From an uncultured SAR86 cluster bacterium (GTDB lineage Bacteria; Pseudomonadota; Gammaproteobacteria; Magnimaribacterales; TMED112), in contig CACIDC010000008.1 of the NCBI GenBank assembly GCA_902585315.1, positions 1 through 35,852 of the forward strand: DNA of 35,852 nucleotides, in the 5' to 3' direction. Under the pieces are notes generated by a model. The model was not told where the DNA came from. It saw only the letters and a program-made list of their open reading frames with translations, and did not search any database. This document shows, piece after piece, positions 17,049-25,316 of this stretch (position 1 is its first letter; the number at the start of each line of letters is the position of its first letter). The position numbers and the translations under genes were made by a program.

Positions 17049-17054
17049 TATAAT
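17049..17054 (+). promoter_or_regulatory. Consensus -10 (TATAAT) next to a GTG start
   Basis: A perfect TATAAT in the 32-base gap ends six bases before the GTG start of the prolyl-hydroxylase-like gene. Transcription would begin at about 17061, on the start codon itself. No good -35 hexamer lies 16-18 bases upstream, where the sequence is a run of A. Confidence 0.3.
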
Positions 17055-17060
17055 AAGACT

Positions 17061-17861
17061 GTGGAAGTAGCTGGTTTTATAATTGCAATATTTGCCCTCG
17101 TCATAGGGATTTTAGCGCTTGTGTTATCAATGAGAGCTCTTTACATTATTGGCGTTAACGCAGGATTAGATAAACAATTTGATCCAAAATCAAATACAGT
17201 GCCAACTCCTGCCGAAGTAAAAATAGACACAAAAAAAGAATTCAAAAAACCAATAAGAGTGGAAGGAGACAAGATAATTTATAACGATGATCCTTTAATT
17301 TATGTTATCGAAGACTTCATTACAGCAGAGGAATGCAAGCACTTTGTTGCTGCCTCTGATTCTAAATTGGAAAGAGCTAAGACAATCGGCGGTAAAGATG
17401 GTATTTATCATGAAAATAGAACTGGCAGTAATTGTTGGTTGCCACATAGCCATTCTTCAACCACAAAAGCAGTTGGTCAAAGAATTGCAGACTTGATAGG
17501 CTTCCCTTTGAAAAATGCTGAATCATATCAAATAGTTTATTACACAGGTGGGACCCAATATAACGATCATCATGATGCGTTTAATGACGAGACAGAAGAA
17601 GGCAGAAAACATTTAAAAAGGGGTGGTCAAAGAATATATACGGCTATCGCTTATTTGAATGATGTTGAAGAAGGGGGAGCAACTGAATTTAGAGATTTAA
17701 ATATCTCTGTTGCACCAAAAAAAGGATCAATATTGGTTTGGAAAAATGTATTACCTGGAACGACAAAAGTTCATCCGCTGTCTTTGCACGCTGGAAGACC
17801 TGTCACCGGAGGTGAAAAATATGCCTTCAATCTTTGGTTTAGGGAAAATAAATTCGTCTAA
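17061..17861 (+). CDS. Membrane-anchored prolyl-4-hydroxylase-like 2OG-Fe(II) oxygenase
   Basis: An N-terminal membrane helix (about residues 5-30) is followed by a linker and a prolyl-4-hydroxylase alpha-type catalytic domain (about 80-262). Iron ligands are H170 and D172 in YNDHHDAF and H243 in LHAGRPV; K253 in GGEKYAFNLW would bind 2-oxoglutarate. The target is unknown; the family hydroxylates proline or related residues in proteins or free substrates. The start is GTG, since an in-frame stop lies at 17037 and the next Met (residue 24) would cut the helix. uvrD begins three bases after its stop. Confidence 0.85.
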   Translation: MEVAGFIIAIFALVIGILALVLSMRALYIIGVNAGLDKQFDPKSNTVPTPAEVKIDTKKEFKKPIRVEGDKIIYNDDPLIYVIEDFITAEECKHFVAASDSKLERAKTIGGKDGIYHENRTGSNCWLPHSHSSTTKAVGQRIADLIGFPLKNAESYQIVYYTGGTQYNDHHDAFNDETEEGRKHLKRGGQRIYTAIAYLNDVEEGGATEFRDLNISVAPKKGSILVWKNVLPGTTKVHPLSLHAGRPVTGGEKYAFNLWFRENKFV

Positions 17862-17864
17862 TTA

Positions 17865-20036
17865 ATGGATGTATCCTATATCCTTGATGATCTCAATGAT
17901 GCTCAACGTCAAGCTGTAACTTCTGAATCAAAAAAGCTTTTAGTTTTAGCAGGCGCCGGTTCTGGAAAAACCAAAGTGCTTGTTCACAGAATTGCATGGC
18001 TAATTAAAGCTTTATCTAGTTCTACTCACAGCATACTCTCTGTAACATTCACCAACAAAGCCGCAAACGAAATGACGGGGAGAATCGAGCAAATCTTAGA
18101 TCAGCCAATACCTGAAATGTGGTGTGGGACTTTTCATTCAATCTCAAATCGATTGCTAAGAAGACATTATAAGGAAGCTGGATTGGAAAAAGACTTTAGC
18201 ATCCTTGATAGTGATGATCAGTTGCGTGTGATAAAGAGGAATTTAAAAGAATTAGATATTGATGAAGACCAATGGCCAGCCGAAAAAGTAAGAAGGCAAA
18301 TAAATAATTGGAAAGACGAAGCATTGAGGCCGAAAGATGTTGACGACAAAGGTGACTTTAATCTTGAAACTTTAAAAAAAATATTCGCTCATTATGAAAA
18401 CTATATGCAAAGAGAAAATCTAATAGATTTTGCTGAGCTAATTTTGAGATCGTATGAATTGATAAGAGACAATCAACAAATTAAAGAATTGTATGGAAAT
18501 AAATTCAAAAATATCTTAATTGACGAATTTCAAGACACGAATGAAATCCAATTTAAATGGATAAAGAACTTAACTGGAACTGATACAACAGTTACTGCTG
18601 TAGGTGATGATGATCAATCAATTTATGGATGGAGGGGAGCAAAAATTGAAAACATAAATAAGTTTTCAAAAGAGAAAGAGACAGTAATTGTGCGGCTCGA
18701 ACAAAATTATCGCTCAACTCAAAAGATTTTAAATGCTGCAAATGCAGTAATTGGAAAGAATTCTAATAGATTAGGGAAAAAGCTTTGGACTGAAGGGAAT
18801 GAAGGGGAATGTATTGAGGTGTATGAAGCTTATAATGAGCAAGAAGAAGCCAACTATGTCGCAGAAAATGTGCATAAAATATTTTCTGGTGGGGATTACT
18901 ACAAAGATATTGCTGTTCTTTATCGATCAAACGCTCAGTCTCGAACTATTGAAGAATACTTATTAAGACAGAATTTACCATACGTAATTTATGGCGGTGT
19001 CCGATTCTATGAAAGGCTTGAAATTAAAAATGTTCTAGCCTACCTGAGGTTAATAGTTAATAGGAATGATAATGCTGCTTTTGAAAGGTCAATAGGTGCA
19101 CCCACTAGAGGCATAGGAGAAAAAACGCTCGAACAAATTAGAGCATATTCCCAAAAAAACGATCTATCTTTATTTCAGTCATGTAAAGGACTAGTAAAGG
19201 ATGGAGGATTGAAGGGTAAAGCAGCAAAGTCATTAGATTCATTCTGTGATTTTATAGAAACGTGCGCAGAAATAATTCATGAATTACCTTCTGATGAGTT
19301 TGTTGAAAAGGTAATAAATCAAAGTGGTTTAATTGATCATCATATGAAGGAAAAAGGAGAAAAAGGTCGAATCAGGATTGAAAATATTAATGAATTAATT
19401 TCAGCAGTGAAGTCTTTTGAAATAATAAATAAAAATGAGGATTTATCTGACTACGATTCCTTTATTGCAGCTTTTCTAAGTTCAGTCTCGCTTGATATGG
19501 GAGAAACTCAAGCGTCAAAAACAGATGACGCAGTTCAGTTGATGACAATGCACTCTGCTAAAGGTCTTGAGTATAAATACGTTTTTCTTGTAGGAATGGA
19601 AGAGTCTCTTTTCCCTCACTCTAGGTCAATGGATAACATTAATGAGTTAGAAGAAGAAAGGCGCTTGTGCTATGTGGGGATTACTAGAGCCAGGAATAAA
19701 TTATTCTTAACTCATACAGAATTTAGAAGACTTTATGGGCAGGATTCATATAATCCGCCTTCAAGGTTTATTAATGAAATCCCGCAAGAATGTTTGGAAT
19801 TTGTTAGACCTAAACAGACCTATAAAAATTCATTTTATGGATCGGTTGTTTCCAAAAAATTAAATCAAGATGGTAACGAATATGGCCTTGGTGATAGGGT
19901 CTTACACAAAAGTTTTGGCGAGGGAGTAATACTGAGTATGGAGGGAGAGGGAGATTCAGCCCGCATACAAATTCATTTTGATGCTGTGGGCACCAAATGG
20001 CTTGTAATGTCATATGCCAACCTTGAAAAATTATGA
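17865..20036 (+). CDS. uvrD: DNA helicase II, UvrD/PcrA type
   Basis: This superfamily 1A 3'-5' helicase acts in nucleotide-excision and mismatch repair. The protein (723 residues, normal for the family) shows LNDAQRQAV, Walker A AGAGSGKT (29-36), TFTNKAANEM, LIDEFQDTNEIQF (Walker B), GDDDQSIYGWRGA, EQNYRS, VQLMTMHSAKGLEYKYVF and EEERRLCYVGITRAR. The C-terminal GDRVLHKSFGEGVI segment is the tudor-like domain of UvrD/PcrA, which argues for UvrD rather than Rep. Its TGA overlaps the lipB ATG. Confidence 0.93.
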   Translation: MDVSYILDDLNDAQRQAVTSESKKLLVLAGAGSGKTKVLVHRIAWLIKALSSSTHSILSVTFTNKAANEMTGRIEQILDQPIPEMWCGTFHSISNRLLRRHYKEAGLEKDFSILDSDDQLRVIKRNLKELDIDEDQWPAEKVRRQINNWKDEALRPKDVDDKGDFNLETLKKIFAHYENYMQRENLIDFAELILRSYELIRDNQQIKELYGNKFKNILIDEFQDTNEIQFKWIKNLTGTDTTVTAVGDDDQSIYGWRGAKIENINKFSKEKETVIVRLEQNYRSTQKILNAANAVIGKNSNRLGKKLWTEGNEGECIEVYEAYNEQEEANYVAENVHKIFSGGDYYKDIAVLYRSNAQSRTIEEYLLRQNLPYVIYGGVRFYERLEIKNVLAYLRLIVNRNDNAAFERSIGAPTRGIGEKTLEQIRAYSQKNDLSLFQSCKGLVKDGGLKGKAAKSLDSFCDFIETCAEIIHELPSDEFVEKVINQSGLIDHHMKEKGEKGRIRIENINELISAVKSFEIINKNEDLSDYDSFIAAFLSSVSLDMGETQASKTDDAVQLMTMHSAKGLEYKYVFLVGMEESLFPHSRSMDNINELEEERRLCYVGITRARNKLFLTHTEFRRLYGQDSYNPPSRFINEIPQECLEFVRPKQTYKNSFYGSVVSKKLNQDGNEYGLGDRVLHKSFGEGVILSMEGEGDSARIQIHFDAVGTKWLVMSYANLEKL

Positions 20037-20632
20037 CAGAGATTCAATTCAAAGAACTTGGGATGGTTGAATACTCACAGACATACGAGGCTATGATGGA
20101 GTTGATTGAGTCTCAGCCCAGTTTTCATTCAATTTGGTCGCTGGAACATTTTCCTGTATTTACTATTGGGATAAGTGAAAAACAGATAATTGAAGATAAA
20201 TCAAAAAACCCACCTTTTATAAAAACGGATAGAGGCGGCAAAACAACCTTTCATGCTCCTGGCCAATTAGTATTTTATTTCATCTTACATATGAAGAAAT
20301 TGCCCTTCCCTCCAACTGAACTTACAAAAAAAATATTAGAAACTACATCTTTAGCTCTATCCTCATACGACCTAAAGCATGAGATTAATGCTAATGATCC
20401 TGGCATATTTCTAAATAATGAAAAAGTTGCTTCCATAGGGATGCGAATCAAGAAAAATTATTCATATCATGGTCTCAGCATTAACATTGACACAGATTTA
20501 GACACCTTCAACTCTATTAAGCCTTGCGGATTGGATGTTCAGGCTTGTAATCTTAAAGATTACATAGATATTAATGTTGATAATTTTAAAAAAGACCTTT
20601 TAAATAAATTTCAACGGATGCTTGATAAATGA
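20033..20632 (+). CDS. lipB: Octanoyl-[acyl-carrier-protein]:protein octanoyltransferase
   Basis: LipB moves octanoyl groups from ACP to the lipoyl domains of 2-oxoacid dehydrogenases and the glycine cleavage system. Seen here are RGGKTTFHAPGQLVFYF, catalytic K131 in NNEKVASIGMRI, HGLSINID and the catalytic Cys in KPCGLDVQ (C165). The length of 199 residues is normal. It overlaps uvrD upstream and lipA downstream by ATGA. Confidence 0.95.
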   Translation: MTEIQFKELGMVEYSQTYEAMMELIESQPSFHSIWSLEHFPVFTIGISEKQIIEDKSKNPPFIKTDRGGKTTFHAPGQLVFYFILHMKKLPFPPTELTKKILETTSLALSSYDLKHEINANDPGIFLNNEKVASIGMRIKKNYSYHGLSINIDTDLDTFNSIKPCGLDVQACNLKDYIDINVDNFKKDLLNKFQRMLDK

Positions 20633-21603
20633 AAGACTTGATACCAACAATAAAGATTACAAACTATGCTGGCGTTAGCTCCATCAAAGATGGTATGAAG
20701 AGTAATGCTTATTCAAAAGTAGAAAGAGAAAAAAAACCAAGCTGGATCAGAATGACTGCTAACCAAGTAAATCAAAACTACAGTTTGATAAAAAACAAAG
20801 TAAAGAATTTAAATTTAAGTACAGTTTGTGAAGAAGCAAAATGTCCAAATTTATCGGAGTGCTGGTCAAGGGGAACTGCTACTTTTATGCTCATGGGAGA
20901 TACCTGTACGAGGGCATGTCAGTTTTGTTCGGTAAATACAGGAAATCCAAAAGGGTGGCTCGATAAAGATGAGCCCAGAAAAATTGCAGAAACCATAGCC
21001 TTAATGAGCTTGAAATATATAGTTTTAACTTGCGTTAACAGAGACGATATTTCAGATGGAGGTGCTCAACATTTTGCTGATACGGTTGAGGCAATTAAAA
21101 AACTGAGTCCTGAAACAGAAGTTGAAGTACTTACTTCTGATTTTAACGGTGCTTATGAATCTATAAAAACAGTGGTGCATTCTCCAATAAAAGTTTTTGC
21201 TCAAAATATAGAGACAGTTGAAAGACTTACACACCCAATAAGAGATCCCAGGGCGGGATATTCAAAAACACTGCAAGTTCTAAAAAATGCTAAAGAAATT
21301 AACCCTTATATGATTACTAAATCCAGCATTATCTTAGGCTTAGGTGAAAAAGAAGAAGAAATTTATCAAACTTTTGAAGATTTAAGAAAACATGATGTTG
21401 ATATTGTTACTTTGGGACAATATCTTAGGCCTACATTGAATCATCATCCAATAGATAGATGGGTGACACCAGAAGAGTTTGATCTTTATAGAAAAGAAGG
21501 TCTAAAATATGGGTTCCTTGAAGTAATCTCTAGCCCAATGGCAAGATCAAGCTATAGAGCAGAGAGAGCTCTGGATTTAAATAACGCAGGTATAAAAATA
21601 TGA
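20629..21603 (+). CDS. lipA: Lipoyl synthase
   Basis: This radical-SAM enzyme inserts two sulfur atoms into protein-bound octanoyl groups. The auxiliary cluster cysteines are C67, C72 and C78 (CEEAKCPNLSEC). The radical-SAM cluster is C93, C97 and C100 (CTRACQFC). The C-terminal RSSY motif is at about 306-309. KPSWIRM at the N-terminus is typical. It works directly after LipB in the same pathway and overlaps it by four bases; its own stop overlaps yaaA. Confidence 0.96.
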   Translation: MKDLIPTIKITNYAGVSSIKDGMKSNAYSKVEREKKPSWIRMTANQVNQNYSLIKNKVKNLNLSTVCEEAKCPNLSECWSRGTATFMLMGDTCTRACQFCSVNTGNPKGWLDKDEPRKIAETIALMSLKYIVLTCVNRDDISDGGAQHFADTVEAIKKLSPETEVEVLTSDFNGAYESIKTVVHSPIKVFAQNIETVERLTHPIRDPRAGYSKTLQVLKNAKEINPYMITKSSIILGLGEKEEEIYQTFEDLRKHDVDIVTLGQYLRPTLNHHPIDRWVTPEEFDLYRKEGLKYGFLEVISSPMARSSYRAERALDLNNAGIKI

Positions 21604-22343
21604 TAGTAATCTCACCAGCAAAAAGGTTAGCAGAGAGAGTTAGTGAAAACTCTCTAAAATTAACCACACCTTATTTTAAAAAAGAAGCCGATCAGCTTGC
21701 AAAAGAATTGGCCCTTATGAGTTCTCAAGAACTCGGCTCAATGATGCATGTCAGTGAGGGAATTGCTCAATTAAATTCCACTAGATACAAAAATTGGAAT
21801 AAAGACACTGGTTCTGAAAAAAGAGCAATTTTTCAATTTGAGGGCGATGTTTTTAAACATCTTAATGTTGGGCAATTTAATGATCAGCAGATTAATTACA
21901 TGAATGAAAATCTAAGAATCTTATCTGGTATTTATGGTCTATTGAGACCATCGGATGAAATGAGTCCTTATAGGCTTGAAATGGGTACAAAGCATAGCTT
22001 TAATGGCTCAAAAAATTTATACGAATTTTGGGGTGATAAGATAGCAAAAAAAATCAATGAAGAATTAGAAAGCTCTCTTCTGTTTAATTTAGCTTCTGAA
22101 GAATATTTCTCATCAATTTCAAAATATGTGGATGCTGAAAATACTATCAACTTTAGATTTTTATCTAAATCTGGTGGAAAAGAAAGAGTTGTTGGCGTAA
22201 TTGCAAAACGTGCAAGAGGAGAGATGGCAAGATTTTTAATAGAAAATGAAATTCAAACTACAAATGGCATCGAAGAATTTTCTAGCATGGGCTTTAAGTT
22301 CAAAGATTTTAGTGATAACTGCTTTACTTTTGTAAGCTCTTAG
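21600..22343 (+). CDS. yaaA: Peroxide-stress / DNA-binding protein YaaA family (DUF328)
   Basis: The 247-residue protein matches YaaA from its start (MIVISPAKRL, then TPYFKKEADQLAKEL, SSQELGSMMHVSEGIAQLN) to its end (KRARGEMARFLIENE, FSSMGFKF). In E. coli YaaA limits free iron and protects DNA during peroxide stress; a DNA-binding fold is known for the family. It overlaps lipA by ATGA, placing it with uvrD and two genes of an iron-sulfur-dependent pathway. Its 3' end overlaps a possible small gene on the other strand by 20 bases. Confidence 0.92.
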   Translation: MIVISPAKRLAERVSENSLKLTTPYFKKEADQLAKELALMSSQELGSMMHVSEGIAQLNSTRYKNWNKDTGSEKRAIFQFEGDVFKHLNVGQFNDQQINYMNENLRILSGIYGLLRPSDEMSPYRLEMGTKHSFNGSKNLYEFWGDKIAKKINEELESSLLFNLASEEYFSSISKYVDAENTINFRFLSKSGGKERVVGVIAKRARGEMARFLIENEIQTTNGIEEFSSMGFKFKDFSDNCFTFVSS

Positions 22344-22488
22344 ACTCTTCTTCTATTAAATCATCAACAATTTCAAGCAACTCATCTACCATATGAAACG
22401 TTTCGTGAAATGAGAGAACTACTTCTCTTTCTCGGCTCAACAGAACGAGACCATCACGAATTTTTTTAAGCTTTTCAGATTTGTTCAT
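22324..22488 (-). CDS. Possible small protein, 54 aa, convergent with yaaA
   Basis: Between yaaA and rpoH, the minus strand has an ATG-started frame encoding a 54-residue hydrophilic, probably helical protein: MNKSEKLKKIRDGLVLL, then SREREVVLSFHETFHMVDEL, an acidic LLEIVDDLIEEE stretch and a SLQK end. The balanced amphipathic composition looks protein-like. I know no family. No Shine-Dalgarno is visible before the ATG (upstream GAATAAACAGCTTGTT). It ends inside yaaA, overlapping by 20 bases, as the other convergent pairs here also overlap. It could be chance. Confidence 0.4.
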   Translation of the reverse strand: MNKSEKLKKIRDGLVLLSREREVVLSFHETFHMVDELLEIVDDLIEEESKSLQK

Positions 22489-22540
22489 AACAAGCTGTTT
22501 ATTCTAATGAACTTTCACGTCAAAGCAATGTCAAAAATTG

Positions 22541-22608
22541 TTGAAAACATGGCAAATTTAGTGCTAATATAGCAACCCATTTGTTAAAAGATAAACAATG
22601 GTTATAAT
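22541..22608 (+). promoter_or_regulatory. Candidate rpoH promoters
   Basis: Two sigma-70-like arrangements precede rpoH. P1 is TTGAAA (22541-22546), 18 bases, TAATAT (22565-22570). P2 is TTGTTA (22581-22586), 16 bases, TATAAT (22603-22608). A second TATAAT lies at 22613-22618. P2 would start transcription near 22615, giving a leader of about 12 bases. No Shine-Dalgarno is seen before the ATG at 22627. Hexamers are good for P2; usage is unproven. Confidence 0.45.
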
Positions 22609-22626
22609 GTGTTATAATAATTTATT

Positions 22627-23475
22627 ATGAGTTACGCAATTGCATTAGCAAATCCAGGCTCAGATATAGATAAATATCTGTCCCAGGTTTACTCAATCCC
22701 TGTTCTCACTCGAGAAGAGGAACTAGAACTTACGCGTGAATTTTACGAGACAGAAGATATAAAAGTTGCGCACAAACTAGTCATTTCACATCTTAGATTC
22801 GTGGTTCACATAGCAAAGTCATATGCTGGCTATGGTCTGCCTCTGGCTGATGTCATTCAAGAAGGTAATCTTGGATTGCTTAAAGCAGTAAAGAAATTTG
22901 ATCCAGATAAAGGTGTTCGTCTTGTTTCATTTGCGGTGCATTGGATCAAAGCTGAAATTCATGAATTCATACTTAAGAATTGGAGAATAGTGAAAATCGC
23001 AACTACAAAAGCACAAAGAAAACTTTTTTTTAACCTCAGAAGCAAAAAGAAAAGTACTGGTTGGCTATCGGACAAAGAAGCTAAACAAATTGCGGCAGAT
23101 CTTGATGTTTCATACAAAGAAGTAATGCATATGGAAAATCGATTGAATTCTGCTGATTCAGCTTTTGATATGCCTTGCGACGAGGAAGACGATGAGAAAG
23201 CTTTTTCGCCAAGTCAATATCTCGAAGATCATTCATTTAGCCCGGATCAAATAGTTGAAAAAGAAAATTATGAGAGCGTTAATCATACTGCTTTAATGAA
23301 AAATATTTCTACTTTAGATAGAAGAGCACAAGACATAATTAGAGCACGATGGCTTGACGATCATAAGCTCACACTTAACGAATTAGCTGATAAGTATTCC
23401 GTTTCAGCTGAAAGAATTAGGCAAATAGAAGCTTCTGCCTTCAAGAAACTCAAAACATCATTAGTAAACGTTTAA
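22627..23475 (+). CDS. rpoH: RNA polymerase sigma-32 factor RpoH
   Basis: RpoH directs transcription of heat-shock genes. The 282-residue protein has the sigma-70 family layout: region 1.2 with YLSQVYSIPVLTREEE, region 2 with HLRFVVHIAKSYAGYGLPLADVIQEGNLGLLKAVKKFDP and SFAVHWIKAEIHEFILKNWR, and region 4 with LNELADKYSVSAERIRQIEASAFKKLK. The RpoH-specific box QRKLFFNLR (130-138) separates it from RpoD and RpoS. The short leader leaves little room for an RNA thermometer of the E. coli kind, unless a distal promoter is used. trmB follows 48 bases later. Confidence 0.95.
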   Translation: MSYAIALANPGSDIDKYLSQVYSIPVLTREEELELTREFYETEDIKVAHKLVISHLRFVVHIAKSYAGYGLPLADVIQEGNLGLLKAVKKFDPDKGVRLVSFAVHWIKAEIHEFILKNWRIVKIATTKAQRKLFFNLRSKKKSTGWLSDKEAKQIAADLDVSYKEVMHMENRLNSADSAFDMPCDEEDDEKAFSPSQYLEDHSFSPDQIVEKENYESVNHTALMKNISTLDRRAQDIIRARWLDDHKLTLNELADKYSVSAERIRQIEASAFKKLKTSLVNV

Positions 23476-23523
23476 ATTAATTCGTAATCAATATTGCTGG
23501 TTTAAATTACAATAACTGTTATT

Positions 23524-24138
23524 GTGATCAAAACATTTAGCTCAAGAGCTGGTAGGCTTTCATCCACCAACAAGAATTATTTAAGCCTACAATCTAACTG
23601 TTTAATAAGCCCTGAAACTAAACCAAAGACAAATTATCCAATTGTTATTGATATTGGATTCGGTGATGCTCAATCTTTTTCAGAAGATGTACTCATTAAT
23701 AAAAAATATTGTTTTATAGGCATAGAGCCGTATAAAAAAGGCTTTGCCAGAGCTGTTGAATTTTATGAAAAAGAAAAACCAAAAAATCTTTTTTTGTACA
23801 ATGGAGATGCAAGAGAATTTTTAGAAATAATAGACTACGAAGTTTCGTTCGTCAGAATTCATTTTCCCGATCCATGGCCTAAAAAGAAACATATTAAAAG
23901 AAGATTAATATCGCAAAATTTTTTACATCTTTTAGATCAAAAAATTTCAAAGAAAGGAAAAATCGAAATTATTACAGATTCAAAAATATACCAAGACCAT
24001 ATAGAAGAAATTTTAGACGCACAAAAAATATTTAAACAGATTGATAGTTTTGAAATTTCATATGAAGTTTCAACTTTTCATAGAAAAGGTTTGAAAAAAG
24101 GACATGAGGTTAAAAAGTATATTTTGACAAAAATCTAA
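23524..24138 (+). CDS. trmB: tRNA (guanine-N7-)-methyltransferase
   Basis: TrmB makes m7G at tRNA position 46 using S-adenosylmethionine. The 204-residue protein shows the N-terminal RAGRL pattern, the SAM-binding VIDIGFGDAQSF (about 42-52; the usual glycine-rich motif has Asp-Ala here), GIEPYKKG, and the diagnostic RIHFPDPWPKKKHIKRRL (111-128). The C-terminal SFEISYEVSTFHRKGLKKGHEV is also typical. The start is GTG at 23524. Its stop overlaps the yggT stop on the opposite strand (CTAA). Confidence 0.93.
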   Translation: MIKTFSSRAGRLSSTNKNYLSLQSNCLISPETKPKTNYPIVIDIGFGDAQSFSEDVLINKKYCFIGIEPYKKGFARAVEFYEKEKPKNLFLYNGDAREFLEIIDYEVSFVRIHFPDPWPKKKHIKRRLISQNFLHLLDQKISKKGKIEIITDSKIYQDHIEEILDAQKIFKQIDSFEISYEVSTFHRKGLKKGHEVKKYILTKI

Positions 24139-24680
24139 ACTATATACTCGAACATTAAGATCTCAAGCACTCTTTCTGCTAATTGAAATACAAAAAAAGC
24201 AATTAATGGCGACAGGTCAAAACCAGCTGTTGGTGGAATAATGTTTCTAAATATAGATACAGTTGTCTCATAAACTTCTTGGATTAAAGAGGTGGCAGAG
24301 TTGTAAAAATTTGCACCAAAAGCATAAAACCAACTTAAAACTACACCAATAATCACTACAAACTTTAGCAAACCAATCATCATCTTTGCAGTTTGAAAGA
24401 TTGAAAAGTTTAGCAAGGTTCCAAGGTCGTACCCAGGCAGCAACACATAGAAAGATATAAAATTAATTAATAATGCAGCAAATAAAAGACCGATATTTAT
24501 TTTTTTGTAGTGTATATTGAAAATCAATAATAATGGGAAAAGTAGAATCTTCACGATTCTTGCTATTTTGTTATAGGAATCAGCTCTAGCTAGATCAATT
24601 AGAAATAAGACCAATATCAAGTAAATAACAATTTCTTTTATGGTTAACAACATGCCAAAAATTACGGTTGAGTCCATCAT
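24135..24680 (-). CDS. yggT: YggT family membrane protein
   Basis: The 181-residue protein has four to five hydrophobic segments. It carries the two repeats usual for YggT: one near the N-terminus (LVLFLIDLARADSYNKIARIVK) and one near the C-terminus (VYETTVSIFRNIIPPTAGFDLSPLIAFFVFQLAERVLE). YggT relatives are linked to osmotic tolerance and, in plastids, to membrane or division functions; the exact role is unclear. It is the last gene of the efp-argS-SPOR-yggS-yggT unit and begins directly after the yggS stop. Confidence 0.85.
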   Translation of the reverse strand: MMDSTVIFGMLLTIKEIVIYLILVLFLIDLARADSYNKIARIVKILLFPLLLIFNIHYKKINIGLLFAALLINFISFYVLLPGYDLGTLLNFSIFQTAKMMIGLLKFVVIIGVVLSWFYAFGANFYNSATSLIQEVYETTVSIFRNIIPPTAGFDLSPLIAFFVFQLAERVLEILMFEYIV

Positions 24681-25316
24681 CTAATTTCTAGCTCCGAAAA
24701 TTGATGTGCCAATTCTTATCATATTGCTGCCTTGTGACAGGGCTAACTCATAATCGTTAGACATCCCCATAGAAAGAAATTCAACATCTTTATTCATTGA
24801 TTTTATTTTTTCAAAAACATTTTTTGCTTGTGAAAATTGTAACTTTAATTTTTCTATTTCAATTCCACCCTCAGCAATAACCATTAAGCCCTTTATTGTA
24901 ATATTTGTGGATTCATTTGTTGCTACAATTTCATATATTTCTGCTTCATTAAACCCTGACTTAGTTTCTTCCTCACCCAATTTAAGCTGTAATAAAATCT
25001 TAATGCTTTTGTTAGTTTTAAGTTCTGAGAGTTTATTGAATATCTTGCTTCTACCTATTGAGTGAATCAGATCTGAGCACATTACGATGTCTTTTGCTTT
25101 GTTGCTTTGAATGTTGCCTAAAAAATGCCATCTAATGTCGCTGGGCAGTATGGCTTTTTTTTCCTTAAGCTCTTGTAAGAAATTTTCACCAAAATCTCTA
25201 TGACCTATGTCATAAAGTTGTTTGATTTTTTCTAGATCTTGTCCTTTTGAAACAGCTATCAGCTTTTGATGTGATTTAAGTTTTTCAGAAATGCTATTAA
25301 ATTTATGTAGATTCAT
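24681..25316 (-). CDS. yggS: YggS family pyridoxal-phosphate homeostasis protein
   Basis: This PLP-binding TIM-barrel protein helps keep vitamin B6 pools in balance and has no known catalytic turnover. The PLP lysine is K24 in LIAVSKG. GHRDFGENFLQEL, IRWHFLGNIQSNK, LQLKLGEEETKSG, and SMGMSNDYELALSQGSNMIRIGTSIFG are all conserved. At 211 residues it is somewhat shorter than the usual 230. It overlaps the upstream SPOR gene by 14 bases and abuts yggT, the common yggS-yggT pairing. Confidence 0.93.
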   Translation of the reverse strand: MNLHKFNSISEKLKSHQKLIAVSKGQDLEKIKQLYDIGHRDFGENFLQELKEKKAILPSDIRWHFLGNIQSNKAKDIVMCSDLIHSIGRSKIFNKLSELKTNKSIKILLQLKLGEEETKSGFNEAEIYEIVATNESTNITIKGLMVIAEGGIEIEKLKLQFSQAKNVFEKIKSMNKDVEFLSMGMSNDYELALSQGSNMIRIGTSIFGARN

